Source of the DNA: Streptomyces sp. NBC_00569
Lineage (GTDB): Bacteria > Actinomycetota > Actinomycetes > Streptomycetales > Streptomycetaceae
Direction: 5' to 3'
Length of the DNA stretch: 64,000 nt
Assembly (NCBI RefSeq): GCF_036345255.1
Contig: NZ_CP107783.1
Location: 496,001-560,000, forward strand
Shown here: piece by piece, positions 33,978-42,899 of the stretch
Numbering within the stretch: the first letter of the stretch is position 1
Layout: each line of letters starts with the position of its first letter
The notes under the pieces: generated by a model
What the model saw: the letters and a program-made list of their open reading frames with translations, nothing else
What the model was told of the DNA's origin: nothing
Databases searched by the model: none
Translations under genes and position numbers: made by a program

Positions 33978-34913
33978 ATGAGGATCGGATTCATCGGTCT
34001 GGGCAACATGGGCGGCCACATGGCCCGTCATCTCATCCGGGCGGGGCACCAGGTGACGGTGCACGACACCCGCCCCGAGGCCGCCGCCGAACACGTGGCT
34101 CTCGGAGCCGCGTGGGCGGAGAGCGCCGCACTGTGCGCGAGCGACGCCGAGGTGCTGGTGACGATGCTGCCGAACCCGCGCATCGTCGAGGACGTGCTGC
34201 TGCGCGGCGCGGTCGCCGAGGCACTGCCTGTCGGGTCCCTGTGGATCGACATGTCGACGTCCACGCCGGCCGCCGCCGACCGGGTCGCCGCCGAGGTGCT
34301 CGACCAGCGCGGTGTGCGCCGGCTCGACGCGCCGGTGAGCGGTATGGCGCACGGCGCGAAGGCCGGGCAGCTGCAGATCTTCGTCGGTGGCTCCGGCAGC
34401 GACTTCGCGGCGGCGCTGCCCGTCCTCGAGGTGATGGGCGACCCCGACCGCATCCTCCACGTGGGTCCGCTGGGCGCCGGTTACACGGTCAAGCTCATGA
34501 TCAACCTGCTGTGGTTCACCCACCTCACCGCGTCCGCCGAGGTCCTGGCCATGGGGGTGAAGGCGGGCGTCGGCCTGGACACCCTGCGCAACGCGCTCCT
34601 GGCCAGCCCGGCCGCCTCCAACTTCCTCGAGAACGACATCATGTCGATCCTCACGGACGGGGACTACGACGACTCGTTCGCCATGGCACTCGCCTGCAAG
34701 GACCTCGGGCTCGCCGTGGACCTGGGCCGGGACATCGGCGTCCCCACCGAGCTGTCGGCCCTGGTCGAGCAGATCTACCGCCGCTCCAAGGCCCAGCACG
34801 GCGACCTGGCGGGCGAGATGAGCCCGGTCCGTCTGTACGAGTCCCTGGCGGGCCAGGAATTCCGGCTCCCGGCGAACAAGGCGCGGGAGGCGGGTACGCC
34901 GGCGGCCGTGTGA
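33978..34913 (+). CDS. Beta-hydroxyacid dehydrogenase (3-hydroxyisobutyrate dehydrogenase family)
   Basis: This 311-aa NAD(P)-dependent enzyme has the Rossmann motif MRIGFIGLGNMGGHMARHL at the start, the substrate-site MSTSTPAAADRVA, DAPVSGMAHGAKAGQLQIFV and the catalytic Lys in GAGYTVKLMINLLW. Members reduce or oxidise small hydroxy acids (3-hydroxyisobutyrate, tartronate semialdehyde, glyoxylate/succinic semialdehyde). AAGGAAAGATC just upstream gives a ribosome-binding site. It follows the Fae homologue by 81 bp on the same strand, and with the aldehyde dehydrogenase across the IclR gene suggests a semialdehyde pathway. Confidence 0.9.
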   Translation: MRIGFIGLGNMGGHMARHLIRAGHQVTVHDTRPEAAAEHVALGAAWAESAALCASDAEVLVTMLPNPRIVEDVLLRGAVAEALPVGSLWIDMSTSTPAAADRVAAEVLDQRGVRRLDAPVSGMAHGAKAGQLQIFVGGSGSDFAAALPVLEVMGDPDRILHVGPLGAGYTVKLMINLLWFTHLTASAEVLAMGVKAGVGLDTLRNALLASPAASNFLENDIMSILTDGDYDDSFAMALACKDLGLAVDLGRDIGVPTELSALVEQIYRRSKAQHGDLAGEMSPVRLYESLAGQEFRLPANKAREAGTPAAV

Positions 34914-35093
34914 CCGAAGCCGGCTCGGCGGCATGAGGTAGCGCGTGGACCCGGTGCCGGGTGTGGCACCGGGCCCGGGCGTGGGCTCCCCCGCGCCTCC
35001 CTGCCGCCTCCGTTTGGCTCTGTGCCCGCGCGGGCGCGGCCGGGAGGGCACAGCATGTCGGTGTCAGCCGTACCGGAACGATCAGGAGTGCTC

Positions 35094-35903
35094 ATGGCGA
35101 CAGGCTGGGGCCCTCGGCCCGCGACCGGCGCCGAGGCAAGCGCCATCGAGTGGCTGCCGGCCCTCGACGTCCCCGCGCCCGAACGTCAGAGACGCTGGAC
35201 CGTGCTGCTGCGGTGGCTGTTGCTGATTCCCCAGTACGTGGTGCTGTTCTTTCTCGCTGTCGCGGCGTTCTTCGTCATGATCGTCGGCTGGTTCGCGGCT
35301 CTGTTCATGAGGCGTCTGCCGGACGGGATCTTCTCGTTCCTGGGCTCCGTCCTGGCTTACGAGACCCGGGTCACCGCGAGCGCCACGCTGTTGGTCGACC
35401 GCTACCCGCCCTTCGCCTTCTCGGCCCCTGAGTACCCGGTGCAGATCGAGCTCCGCGCCACCCCGCTCAACCGTCTCGCGGTGTTCTTCCGCCTGATCCT
35501 GTTCATCCCCGCGGCCATCGTCGCGACCCTGGTCCGCAGCGGCTGGGTCACGATCTGCTGGGTGTTCTGGCTCATCGCCCTCGTCCTGGGGCGCCTGCCC
35601 GCTCCGCTGTACGCCGCGACGGCAGCCGTCGTCCGGTACAGCCTGCGTCTGAACGCGTATGTCCTGCTCCTCACGCCCGCCTACCCCAAGCGGCTCTTCG
35701 GCGACGAGCCGGTACCCGCGGAGGAAGTCCACTCGGGCACACGGCCGCTGCTGCTCGACACCGCGGCCAAGGTCCTCGTCGTGCTGTTCCTGCTGCTCGG
35801 CCTGGCCGCGCAGATCGCCAACAACACCGTCAACTACGACTCCGACGACGACTACCACATGACCTATCACTCGGCCGGCGCCGTGGCCCCGGAGCACTTC
35901 TGA
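35094..35903 (+). CDS. DUF4389 membrane protein
   Basis: This 269-aa integral membrane protein has at least four hydrophobic segments: WLLLIPQYVVLFFLAVAAFF (about residues 42-65), LAVFFRLILFIPAAIVATLV, ICWVFWLIALVLGRLPAPLY and KVLVVLFLLLGLAAQIANN near the C-terminus. The two-fold pattern RWLLLIP.../RLILFIP is the DUF4389 hallmark. Function is unknown. Two starts are possible: ATG 35094 with AGGAG 5 bp upstream (chosen) or ATG 35055 with GGGAGGG 6 bp upstream. It stands alone between two unrelated plus-strand genes. Confidence 0.82.
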   Translation: MATGWGPRPATGAEASAIEWLPALDVPAPERQRRWTVLLRWLLLIPQYVVLFFLAVAAFFVMIVGWFAALFMRRLPDGIFSFLGSVLAYETRVTASATLLVDRYPPFAFSAPEYPVQIELRATPLNRLAVFFRLILFIPAAIVATLVRSGWVTICWVFWLIALVLGRLPAPLYAATAAVVRYSLRLNAYVLLLTPAYPKRLFGDEPVPAEEVHSGTRPLLLDTAAKVLVVLFLLLGLAAQIANNTVNYDSDDDYHMTYHSAGAVAPEHF

Positions 35904-36030
35904 CCGGTTCCACAGCGTCAAGGGGGTGATGACACACCCATCATGACAGGTCAGAAGGCATTTTCGTAGGACGAAGGGCACAGCTCACCAGGCTTGTTCG
36001 GCCCTCTCCGGTGCACGCAGAATCTCCGCC

Positions 36031-37359
36031 ATGACGCACTCGGGGAACATCGATCAGGACGACATCGCACAGGCACGGAATGTGCTGCTCGCTTCCGGAC
36101 GCCGCACTCCGCGCGAGGAAGTCGACGCCTACCGAGTACTCGCCCACGTCAGCCCCGCCGCCTACCTGCCCCGGTTGGCCAAGGCCCTGCAGCGCCTCAG
36201 CTACGACACCGGCTCCGGCCGACGGCACGTAGCGTGTCTCGCGCTGCGCGAGGAGGCGGTGGCCGCGGCGCGTGCCATCGATCCGGCCGAACCTGCCCGC
36301 GCGGACGTTCTGTACGAGGCGCTCGACGACTGTCAGAGAGAGCTGTACGCCCAGGGCCGACGCTCCGAAGGTCTCGCCATGCGCGCCGAGATGCTCGCCG
36401 TCGGCCGTGCGCAGGCCGAACTGTCCCGAGACTCCAGGGTCCGGGGGCTGCATGACTGGGCTGCCGGTCTCTCCGAGGAAGGCCGCTTCGCCGAGGCCGC
36501 CGACGCGCTGACCGAGTGGGTCGGGGCACTCCTGCCCCACGGGTCCAACAGCGGGAGTCTCGCCTGGTCAATCCTGGAATGGATCGCCGCTCTGGATGCA
36601 GCAGCCCGGCCCGACGAAGCACTCGACGCCTTCGCCGTACTCGTCGACATGGAAGCGGACGAGGCCGCGAACGATCGCGGCCCGATGGCCTGCCACCTCT
36701 ACTCGCTGATCGGCTACGCGCACATGCTCGACGCCTGCGGCCGGGGCGAACAGGCCACCGCCGTACGGCAAGAGGCGCTCACCTTGCTGACGGAATTGGC
36801 CGCCACGGGTGAGCGCAGGTCCTGGAGCAGCTATCAAGCGTCCTTCTGGGCGGTCCTGCTGCGCTTCTCCGGCGCCGACAGCGAGCGGCAGGCGGCCGGT
36901 GAACCGCACTTCCCTCCAGGGTCAACGCCCATGGTGTGGACTTCCGATGTCAAGCAGAGCTACTTCGACAGCCGTATCGCCCTGCGCGAGAGGGTGGACA
37001 GCCTTGCCCCGCGAGCCGCTGAAGACCCGGCTCAGCACTTGGCCGAACTGGTGCGGCTTCACCGAGTCCTCACCGTCCGCTCCGCTGTCTACTGGGAGCA
37101 GTGCACCCATCCGTTCGCGGAGCGAGTGCGCCCTCTGTTCGATGAAGGAGTGAGCCTGGCCCACCAGTTGTCACTGTGGGACCCGGCAGACGGTCCCCGC
37201 ACACTGGCCCAGATCCTGATCGACCGATCGACCTTCCACACCGCGGTACGCGAGTTCGGGCCCGCCCTCGACGACTTCCGACAAGCCCTGAGCCACCTGG
37301 GTGAGGCCACCTGGCCCAACGGGCGGGAGGTCACTCGGCCGGCATGTCCGGCCGGATGA
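36031..37359 (+). CDS. Helical-repeat (TPR-like) protein of unknown function
   Basis: The 442-aa protein is almost wholly alpha-helical with paired-helix repeats resembling degenerate TPRs (RADVLYEALDDCQRELYAQG, LHDWAAGLSEEGRFAEAADA, ALDAAARPDEALDAFAVLVD, YAHMLDACGRGEQATAVRQE). There is no signal peptide, membrane segment or catalytic motif. It resembles Streptomyces tetratricopeptide-type hypotheticals. Its 3' end overlaps the converging universal stress protein gene by 29 bp. The role may be protein-protein scaffolding. Confidence 0.7.
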   Translation: MTHSGNIDQDDIAQARNVLLASGRRTPREEVDAYRVLAHVSPAAYLPRLAKALQRLSYDTGSGRRHVACLALREEAVAAARAIDPAEPARADVLYEALDDCQRELYAQGRRSEGLAMRAEMLAVGRAQAELSRDSRVRGLHDWAAGLSEEGRFAEAADALTEWVGALLPHGSNSGSLAWSILEWIAALDAAARPDEALDAFAVLVDMEADEAANDRGPMACHLYSLIGYAHMLDACGRGEQATAVRQEALTLLTELAATGERRSWSSYQASFWAVLLRFSGADSERQAAGEPHFPPGSTPMVWTSDVKQSYFDSRIALRERVDSLAPRAAEDPAQHLAELVRLHRVLTVRSAVYWEQCTHPFAERVRPLFDEGVSLAHQLSLWDPADGPRTLAQILIDRSTFHTAVREFGPALDDFRQALSHLGEATWPNGREVTRPACPAG

Positions 37360-37771
37360 TCGTCACCGGACACGGAGCGTGGTGCGCCACCTGCTGACTC
37401 ACCGAACCGAGCAGGGCCCTGCGGAAGCTTCCGTGGCCCCGGCTGCCGACGACCAGCATCTCGGCGCCCTGGGCCGCGTCCACCAGCACTTCGGCCGCGT
37501 TACCACGCACCAGTCGCTCCCGCACCAGGGAACCGCCGTCCTCGCCGAGGACGGCGCGGACCTCGTCGACCAGACCCCGCTCGGCCTCGCCTTCGTCGAA
37601 GTCGGTGTCCACCGCCGGGGCCGACCACGACGCCATACCGGGTACCTCCCACGCCGAGACCGCCTCCACCCTCCCGCCCACGAGACCCGCGTACCGGACG
37701 GCCCAGCGCAGCGCGGCCCGCGAAGAGGGCGATCCGTCGACACCCACCACGATCCTCGGCACCCTGTCCAT
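37331..37771 (-). CDS. Universal stress protein (UspA family)
   Basis: This 146-aa single-domain Usp begins MDRVPRIVVGVDGSPSSRAA (VGVDGS motif) and carries the ATP-binding pattern G-x2-G-x9-G-S in VVGSRGHGSFRRALLGSVS, followed by APCPVTIIRP. It therefore belongs to the nucleotide-binding Usp type. ATG 37771 has GAAGGG 8-9 bp upstream. It converges on and overlaps the end of the TPR-like gene. Confidence 0.93.
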   Translation of the reverse strand: MDRVPRIVVGVDGSPSSRAALRWAVRYAGLVGGRVEAVSAWEVPGMASWSAPAVDTDFDEGEAERGLVDEVRAVLGEDGGSLVRERLVRGNAAEVLVDAAQGAEMLVVGSRGHGSFRRALLGSVSQQVAHHAPCPVTIIRPDMPAE

Positions 37772-37885
37772 CGCGTTCACCCTTCCGACGCCTGTACATC
37801 CACAGTCTCCGAAAGCCGTACACACCGCCACGCGAGGCGGCCCACGGTCAGGGACAGGACATGTCCGCCTCGAGGGTGCCGGGCC

Positions 37886-39394
37886 TCACGCGTCCGGCAC
37901 CCAGCTCCCGTGGAAGCCGAGCGGTACCCGGCCCGGAAGGTGGATACGGGCCAGGGGACGGGCGGTGAAGTCCTGAGCGGAGAGAATCACCAGGTCGCTG
38001 GCTCCGCGGTCGGGATTGTGCACGTAAGACAGGAGGTAGCCGTCGTCCTCGTCCCGTGCTCCGCGGCGTGGCACGAACACCGGCTCTCCGGCCGCCGCGC
38101 CGTTCGGGAAGCGGTGCACCTGCCGGCTGCCGCGCAGCATGTCGTGCTTGACCAGGCAGTTGGTGAACTTGTCGTCCGGCGGCAGCCCGTCGACCGTTTC
38201 GTAGGCGCGCCACATCTCCGCGGCGCTCGCTGTGTAGGCGAAGCGGTGGCGCCGCGACACCAGGGACTCGTTGACGCGGGGGAACTCCTGCGGCAGGTCG
38301 TCGAGCCGGGTGCTGGTCACTCGGCCCGCGCGCAGGTCGACGGTCCAGCGGTCGAGTGCGGGGGTGCCGGTCGTGGAGGGCCCGCCGTTGCCCCGGCCCG
38401 CGACGTAGAACGGGGCGGGCATGGTGGTCAGTTCCAAGACGACGGTGTCGCCCTGGTCGTACGCGTTGAGCGTGTGCGAGTAGAACACCGGATCGATCTC
38501 GAACCAGCGCGTGGCGCCGCCACTTCGGGGCATCACCCCCACCCGCATGGGGTGCTTCGGGTTCCATACGTAGGGGACGGGCGCGCCCGCCTCGGCGGCT
38601 GCCATGTCGAAGGTGATCGGCACGTCGACGATCACCACGTACTTCCCGGTCAGGGCGAAGTCGTGCATCATCGGCGCGTCCGCGACCGGGATCCTGGTGC
38701 TCCGTGCCGCGCGGCCGGTCCCGTCGATGACGAGGTGTCGCACATGGTCCCAGGTCGGGTAGTACGCCACCGCGTGCAGTTCGTCCGCCGCCGCGTCGTA
38801 CTTGGTGTGTGCGGTGAACGCGCCCTTCAGCGTGGAGCGGAAGTCGTAGGGCCGCACCGTGTTCAGCTCGCCGTCCAGTTCGTACGGCAGTGGTCCGCTC
38901 TCCTGGAGGGCGAGGATGCGGCCCTTGTACGGGATGACGTGTGTGTTGCAGGCGAAGTCGTCCGGCGGGGCCTGGCCCGGGTACGGCTCACCCAGTTTCC
39001 GTGCCACCTGCGAGGAACGCACCCACCGGTTGCGGTACCACTCGGCGCGCCCGCCGCGCAGTCGCACCCCGTGCACCATGCCGTCGCCGAGCATCCAGTG
39101 GTGGGCCCGCGGGTCATCGACTCCCAGAGCGTTGGGGCCGGTACGCAGGTAGCGGCCGTCCAGGTCGCGCGGCACCCGGCCGGTCACTTCGAGGCCGAAC
39201 GCCGTGAGTTCCTCGGTGACCGGCGCGAACGCGCCCTTCAGGAACGGAGTCGACTCCCCTCCCCCGGCTGCCGTGCCCTGGGTGGCGGCCTGCGCCTCGG
39301 TGGCGGGGTGACCGGGACCGAAGCCCCCGACGACGCTGCCGGCTGCCGCGATTGCCGCTCCCCGGAGGATCCTTCGGCGTGTGTGACCGCTCAT
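37886..39394 (-). CDS. Tat-exported carotenoid cleavage oxygenase family protein
   Basis: This 502-aa non-haem Fe(II) oxygenase of the RPE65/carotenoid oxygenase family cleaves alkene bonds in carotenoids, stilbenes or lignin-like phenols. The start MSGHTRRRILRGAAIAAAGS is a twin-arginine signal, so the enzyme acts outside the cell. The four iron-binding His residues lie in GAFTAHTKYD, PMMHDFALTG, VFYSHTLNAYD and LGFHGSWVPD. GRYLRTGPNALGVDD and HWMLGDGMVHGVRLR are typical. Secretion is unusual for carotenoid cleavage and points to an environmental substrate. Confidence 0.9.
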   Translation of the reverse strand: MSGHTRRRILRGAAIAAAGSVVGGFGPGHPATEAQAATQGTAAGGGESTPFLKGAFAPVTEELTAFGLEVTGRVPRDLDGRYLRTGPNALGVDDPRAHHWMLGDGMVHGVRLRGGRAEWYRNRWVRSSQVARKLGEPYPGQAPPDDFACNTHVIPYKGRILALQESGPLPYELDGELNTVRPYDFRSTLKGAFTAHTKYDAAADELHAVAYYPTWDHVRHLVIDGTGRAARSTRIPVADAPMMHDFALTGKYVVIVDVPITFDMAAAEAGAPVPYVWNPKHPMRVGVMPRSGGATRWFEIDPVFYSHTLNAYDQGDTVVLELTTMPAPFYVAGRGNGGPSTTGTPALDRWTVDLRAGRVTSTRLDDLPQEFPRVNESLVSRRHRFAYTASAAEMWRAYETVDGLPPDDKFTNCLVKHDMLRGSRQVHRFPNGAAAGEPVFVPRRGARDEDDGYLLSYVHNPDRGASDLVILSAQDFTARPLARIHLPGRVPLGFHGSWVPDA

Positions 39395-39530
39395 CGCTCT
39401 TCCCCGTCCCTGGCCGGTGCCCGGCGTCTCTTCGCCGGTGCTGGGAAAAGCCTGCCGCGCGGCCGACGGCGAGTCAGGTGGCCTGGGCCCCATGTGGGGG
39501 TGGTGCCGGCAACACCCCCAACCAGGGCCG

Positions 39531-40685
39531 CTAGCCCGGAACGTCAGCCGTGTCCCGGCCGGCGGGAACGTCACCCGTGTCGGGGCCGCCGGCCGTCCGC
39601 AGTGTCGCGACGGCCGCCAGCCCCGCCGCGATGCCGAAGGTCAGTGCGGCCGGGACGCCGCTGCCGAGCGCCGAGAACCGGTGCACAGGCCCGTACACGC
39701 CGGCCGTGTCGTCAATCGTCATGTGCAGCACCTGGCTCGCCAGCAGCCCCAGTACGGTTGCGCAGACCGCGCCCAGAGCCATCGCCGGCACCGTGGCGCG
39801 CGTGAGCAGTCCGGGCAGCAGTCGAAGCGCCCACCACACCACGGCCAGCATGAGCACGTCGACGGCCCGGTACAGCAGCCAGTCCCCGAGCCCAGTGCTC
39901 GCGGGGGCCGTCCAGCCACCGAGCAGCAGCCACTGGCGCAGCAGGTCGCCGGGCTCGGACAGCATTCCTCCACCGCCGAACGAGGTCTGGATCCAGGCCG
40001 CCACCGATTGGTACGAGAGGACCACCAGCGACACCGCGACCACCGCTGTCCCCACGCTCGCGGACAGGTGGGCAGCACGCGGCGGCACACCGCGCCGGGG
40101 CAGCGGATCCTCGCCCTTGGCGGTCACACGGGCCACGAGCACCGTGACCACGGCTGTCAACAGCCCTGCGAACACCGTGACCGGGCCGCTCGACGCGATC
40201 ACACCCGCCAGCGCCGGCAGGACGCGGTAGCTGCCGTGCCCCCTCGACGCGATCAGCCACGGTGCGGAGACGGTCACGGCCAGCGTTCCGGCCACCGGGG
40301 CCCAGGCCCACAGCGCGAGCAGCGTGGCCGGCGTACGGCCCTGTGTCGGCGGGATCCTGCGGACCAGGAGCAGCGCACCGGCCAGGAAGAGCACGAAGAC
40401 CGCCACGAATCTGATCTGCATCGCCGTGCTGTACAGACCGACGTACTGGGCGCCTCCGCCCATCCCCGTGCTTCCGCCGACAGGCTCGCCGGACATCAGC
40501 CGCGCCGGGGAGTTGTACGACCAGGGTGCGAGCCAGCGTTCGAGTTCGGTCACGGACTGGGGGTCGAACACGCTGTTGGTGCCGCGCAGTTGCAGTGCCT
40601 GCGTGCTCGCCCCCGCCCACCACAGCAGCAGTGTGATGAGCAGGCCTCCGACCAGTGCCGGTATCACCGCGCGCCGATATGTCAT
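39531..40685 (-). CDS. Multi-pass membrane protein, unknown
   Basis: The 384-aa protein starts MTYRRAVIPALVGGLLITLL at ATG 40685 with a purine-rich GGGGG site upstream. It has about 8-9 hydrophobic helices (FVAVFVLFLAGALLLV, WAWAPVAGTLAVTVSAPWLI, AVVAVSLVVLSY, LMLAVVWWALRLLPGLL and others) and an extracellular-looking first loop (TQALQLRGTNSVFDPQSVTE). The C-terminal tail is Asp/Gly-rich. I do not recognise the family. Confidence 0.75.
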   Translation of the reverse strand: MTYRRAVIPALVGGLLITLLLWWAGASTQALQLRGTNSVFDPQSVTELERWLAPWSYNSPARLMSGEPVGGSTGMGGGAQYVGLYSTAMQIRFVAVFVLFLAGALLLVRRIPPTQGRTPATLLALWAWAPVAGTLAVTVSAPWLIASRGHGSYRVLPALAGVIASSGPVTVFAGLLTAVVTVLVARVTAKGEDPLPRRGVPPRAAHLSASVGTAVVAVSLVVLSYQSVAAWIQTSFGGGGMLSEPGDLLRQWLLLGGWTAPASTGLGDWLLYRAVDVLMLAVVWWALRLLPGLLTRATVPAMALGAVCATVLGLLASQVLHMTIDDTAGVYGPVHRFSALGSGVPAALTFGIAAGLAAVATLRTAGGPDTGDVPAGRDTADVPG

Positions 40686-41003
40686 GTGTAGTCCCCCGCC
40701 TTGGCTCGGCAGCCGCGTGTGCTGCGATGAGCGGAAGAATAAGGGGTGACGATCTCGTACGGCATGCGTCGTGCCGCACTGCCGAAAGCGGGCACCGTGC
40801 CACCCGGCCGTCGGCGGTTCCGGCAGAGGAAGCCGCGGGGAGTGCCCGTGCGGGGAGATCCGTTCGGGCATTTCTCCGCTCACGGCGCCGGCACGCAGGC
40901 GGATCCCGGCGCTCATCGAACACCTCACGACCGGCCGACGCGCACAACTCAACTTTCTCGCCGCCGAGTTGTCCGCGCCGACCGGTATCCGCGCAACGCC
41001 CGT
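40686..41003. other. 318-bp region without a supported gene
   Basis: Open frames on both strands lack credible starts and known homology. It holds the promoter of the membrane protein gene (minus) and the 3' flank of the siderophore-ABC remnant. Confidence 0.4.
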
Positions 41004-41405
41004 CTACCAGTCCCCCTTCGACCTCCACAGCAGCCAGGCGAAGTAGGGGGCGCCGATCACAGCCGTGACGACACCCACGGGAATCTGGGCCGGCGCGATG
41101 ACCGTGCGGCCGACCGTGTCGGCGACGACCACCAGCAGGGATCCCAGCAGAGCGGCCACGGGAAGCACCCGCCCGTGACGCTGGCCCACCAACGCCCGTG
41201 CGGCGTGCGGCGCGACGAGTCCGACGAAGCCGATCGGGAGGTGCAGTGCGGCCTCGTGCACGACATCGGCGTCGTCGTAGGCAACCGTGAGGCCCGCAGC
41301 GACAAGCCCGGCGGCGGCATCGGTAGCCCCGGTGGGAATGTCAGGGTCGGCCACGGCGGGACGACGCGGTGGGGTGTCTTCTCGGTCGAGTGGAGTCACG
41401 ATCAC
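41004..41405 (-). pseudogene. Fused remnant of a siderophore ABC transporter (ATPase N-terminus + FecCD permease C-terminus)
   Basis: Residues 1-55 look like the start of an Fe-siderophore ABC ATPase (GLVAAGLTVAYDDADVVHEA, then ALHLP), but the Walker A that should follow is absent. The frame continues straight into the C-terminal third of a FecCD permease (GFVGLVAPHAARALVGQRHG, VLPVAALLGSLLVVVADTVG, PAQIPVGVVTAVIGAPYFAW). The 133-aa chimera can neither bind ATP nor span the membrane like a permease (about 330 aa). An in-frame deletion between the two genes explains it. The GTG start lies 4 bp from an iron box. Confidence 0.8.
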
Positions 41406-41408
41406 GAA

Positions 41409-41427
41409 GAAGGTTAGCCTAACCTAG
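41409..41427 (-). promoter_or_regulatory. Iron box (DmdR1/IdeR operator)
   Basis: On the minus strand CTAGGTTAGGCTAACCTTC matches the actinobacterial iron box TTAGGTTAGGCTAACCTAA at 16 of 19 positions, with a perfect AGGTTAG-N-CTAACCT core at 41411-41425. It lies immediately upstream of the siderophore-ABC remnant. Confidence 0.85.
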
Positions 41428-41581
41428 CCATCATGGAAACCGGCCCCGCCCGACTTCACGGCCCGCGCCCACAGGGCCGTGACGTGGGAACTCCCGTTCC
41501 GCACCACGCGTTACGGTGGACGACCTGATCGTTCGAGAAGTGACACGGCGGCCACGCCGTCGTGGGGGGAAGTGAGCAACC

Positions 41582-42109
41582 ATGGCCATGGTGGGCTTGT
41601 TCTGGATCGCCGAAGGCGATGTGTACGTGGGCGCGAAGCCGTCCGGCCTGGCTCCTGGGGTACGCCTGACCCCCGAGGGCGTGGTGGGCCTCGGCGACAG
41701 ACAGTCCGGCCTCCACCTGTGGGAGGACGTGACCGCCCTGACGGTGGCGGACGTCCCCGTGAAGTCCCTGATGCGGCGGGTCGGCGTGGTCAAGGACCTT
41801 GCCCTGAGCGCGGTGACGGAGCTGGCGCTGCCCGTGAGCTCCGGACGCCTCGACGACGCCCCGCCGCTGATGACCGTGCACGTCGAATCAGGGGGCGGCG
41901 AGCACGAGTTGGCGGCCTACGTCGCCGCGGCCGTCGGCTACTCCCAGGCCGAGGTCGACCTCTCCCTCGCCGCGCTGTCCCGCCTCACGCAGGGCGCCGC
42001 GACGATGGAGACGACGCTGGCGGCGATGTCGGCGTGGGGTCGCGCGTGGGAGGGCGGGTCGCCCAGGAGCGGAGAGCGGGAGGCGCTGTTGCGGGAGTGG
42101 GCGGCCTAG
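41582..42109 (+). CDS. Conserved hypothetical protein
   Basis: The 175-aa protein starts MAMVGLFWIAEGDVYVGAKP; a second ATG two codons later is possible. The first half is beta-rich (VYVGAKPSGLAPGVRLTPEG, GLHLWEDVTALTVADVPVKS), like a PH-type or Streptomyces DUF barrel. The second half is helical (EHELAAYVAAAVGYSQAEVD, TMETTLAAMSAWGRAW). There is no signal peptide or motif I can name. Confidence 0.65.
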   Translation: MAMVGLFWIAEGDVYVGAKPSGLAPGVRLTPEGVVGLGDRQSGLHLWEDVTALTVADVPVKSLMRRVGVVKDLALSAVTELALPVSSGRLDDAPPLMTVHVESGGGEHELAAYVAAAVGYSQAEVDLSLAALSRLTQGAATMETTLAAMSAWGRAWEGGSPRSGEREALLREWAA

Positions 42110-42144
42110 AGTCTCCGACTCGTACCGCACGCAGGCATAGTTGG

Positions 42145-42177
42145 CCGGCCGGCCGCCGCTCGTCGGCGTCCGGCCGG
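42145..42177. terminator. Convergent hairpin terminator
   Basis: CCGGCCGGCCGCCG-N5-CGGCGTCCGGCCGG is a 14-bp stem with one mismatch. It sits between the plus-strand hypothetical gene (ends 42109) and the minus-strand MaoC gene (ends 42265). Confidence 0.6.
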
Positions 42178-42264
42178 TGATCCCTCCCTTACGCAGTCAC
42201 ATACGGCATACCGCTTCGGCGCAGCTGGACCGGACGGCTCGGTTGCCGCGCTCCCGCTCGGCGC

Positions 42265-42777
42265 TCACACGGTCGCCCCCTGCTCCGTACCCTCGCCCCG
42301 CGTGTGCTCGGTGAAGCGGCCGATCGACTCGGCGACGACGATCGGTTTGTCGATGCCGTCCGCCTCGATGGTCATCTGCGTCACGACGTTGACCTGGCCG
42401 GGCTTCACCACGTCGACCGACAGGAACGTCCCGCGCATCCGGATGCGCGAGTTGACCGGCAGCGGATGGATGAACCGGACCTTGTTGTAACCGTAGTTGT
42501 GGCTGTGGGCGAATCCGTCGAACGCCATCAGCTCCTCCATGAAGCGCGGACCGCGCGACAGGCTGTACAGGCCGTGCGCGATGGTCGACCCGAACGGGCT
42601 CCGCGCCGCACGCTCGGGGTCGACATGGATCCACTGGTGATCGCCGGTGAGGTCGGCGAAGGCGTCGATCCGTTCCTGTGTCACGGTGTGCCACTGGGTC
42701 GGGCCGATCTCGGTGCCGATGAGGTTCACCAGATCTTCGACGGTCGTCGGGCGCAGCTGTGCCGCGGTCTCGGTCAT
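42265..42777 (-). CDS. MaoC-family dehydratase ((R)-specific enoyl-CoA hydratase)
   Basis: This 170-aa hot-dog-fold protein hydrates enoyl-CoA. It contains the hydratase-2 signature with catalytic Asp and His: FADLTGDHQWIHVDPERAA, then SPFGSTIAHGLYSLSRGP. NYGYNKVRFIHPLPVNSRIR is also typical. It is transcribed away from the thiolase at 43048, and a WTGA-N8-TCAM motif lies about 45 bp upstream of its ATG. It acts in the same acyl-CoA degradation set as the ligase and crotonase further right. Confidence 0.92.
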   Translation of the reverse strand: MTETAAQLRPTTVEDLVNLIGTEIGPTQWHTVTQERIDAFADLTGDHQWIHVDPERAARSPFGSTIAHGLYSLSRGPRFMEELMAFDGFAHSHNYGYNKVRFIHPLPVNSRIRMRGTFLSVDVVKPGQVNVVTQMTIEADGIDKPIVVAESIGRFTEHTRGEGTEQGATV

Positions 42778-42821
42778 GGCAGCTCCTGGAATCCGGGGAC
42801 GCCGACGACGGTATTCGAAGA

Positions 42822-42837
42822 TGAATCCGGCTTCAAT
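42822..42837 (-). promoter_or_regulatory. Shared operator-like motif, copy 1
   Basis: TGAATCCGGCTTCAAT lies upstream of the MaoC gene, preceded by A (ATGAATCCGGCTTCAA). It belongs to the consensus WTGAAYCCRRCKTCAM found four times in 42.8-50.2 kb. Confidence 0.5.
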
Positions 42838-42899
42838 ATCTGGTCCGGATCACTTCACTCCTTGACGTCACCCGCCGCAGACGGCACGCTCGGTAGGAC

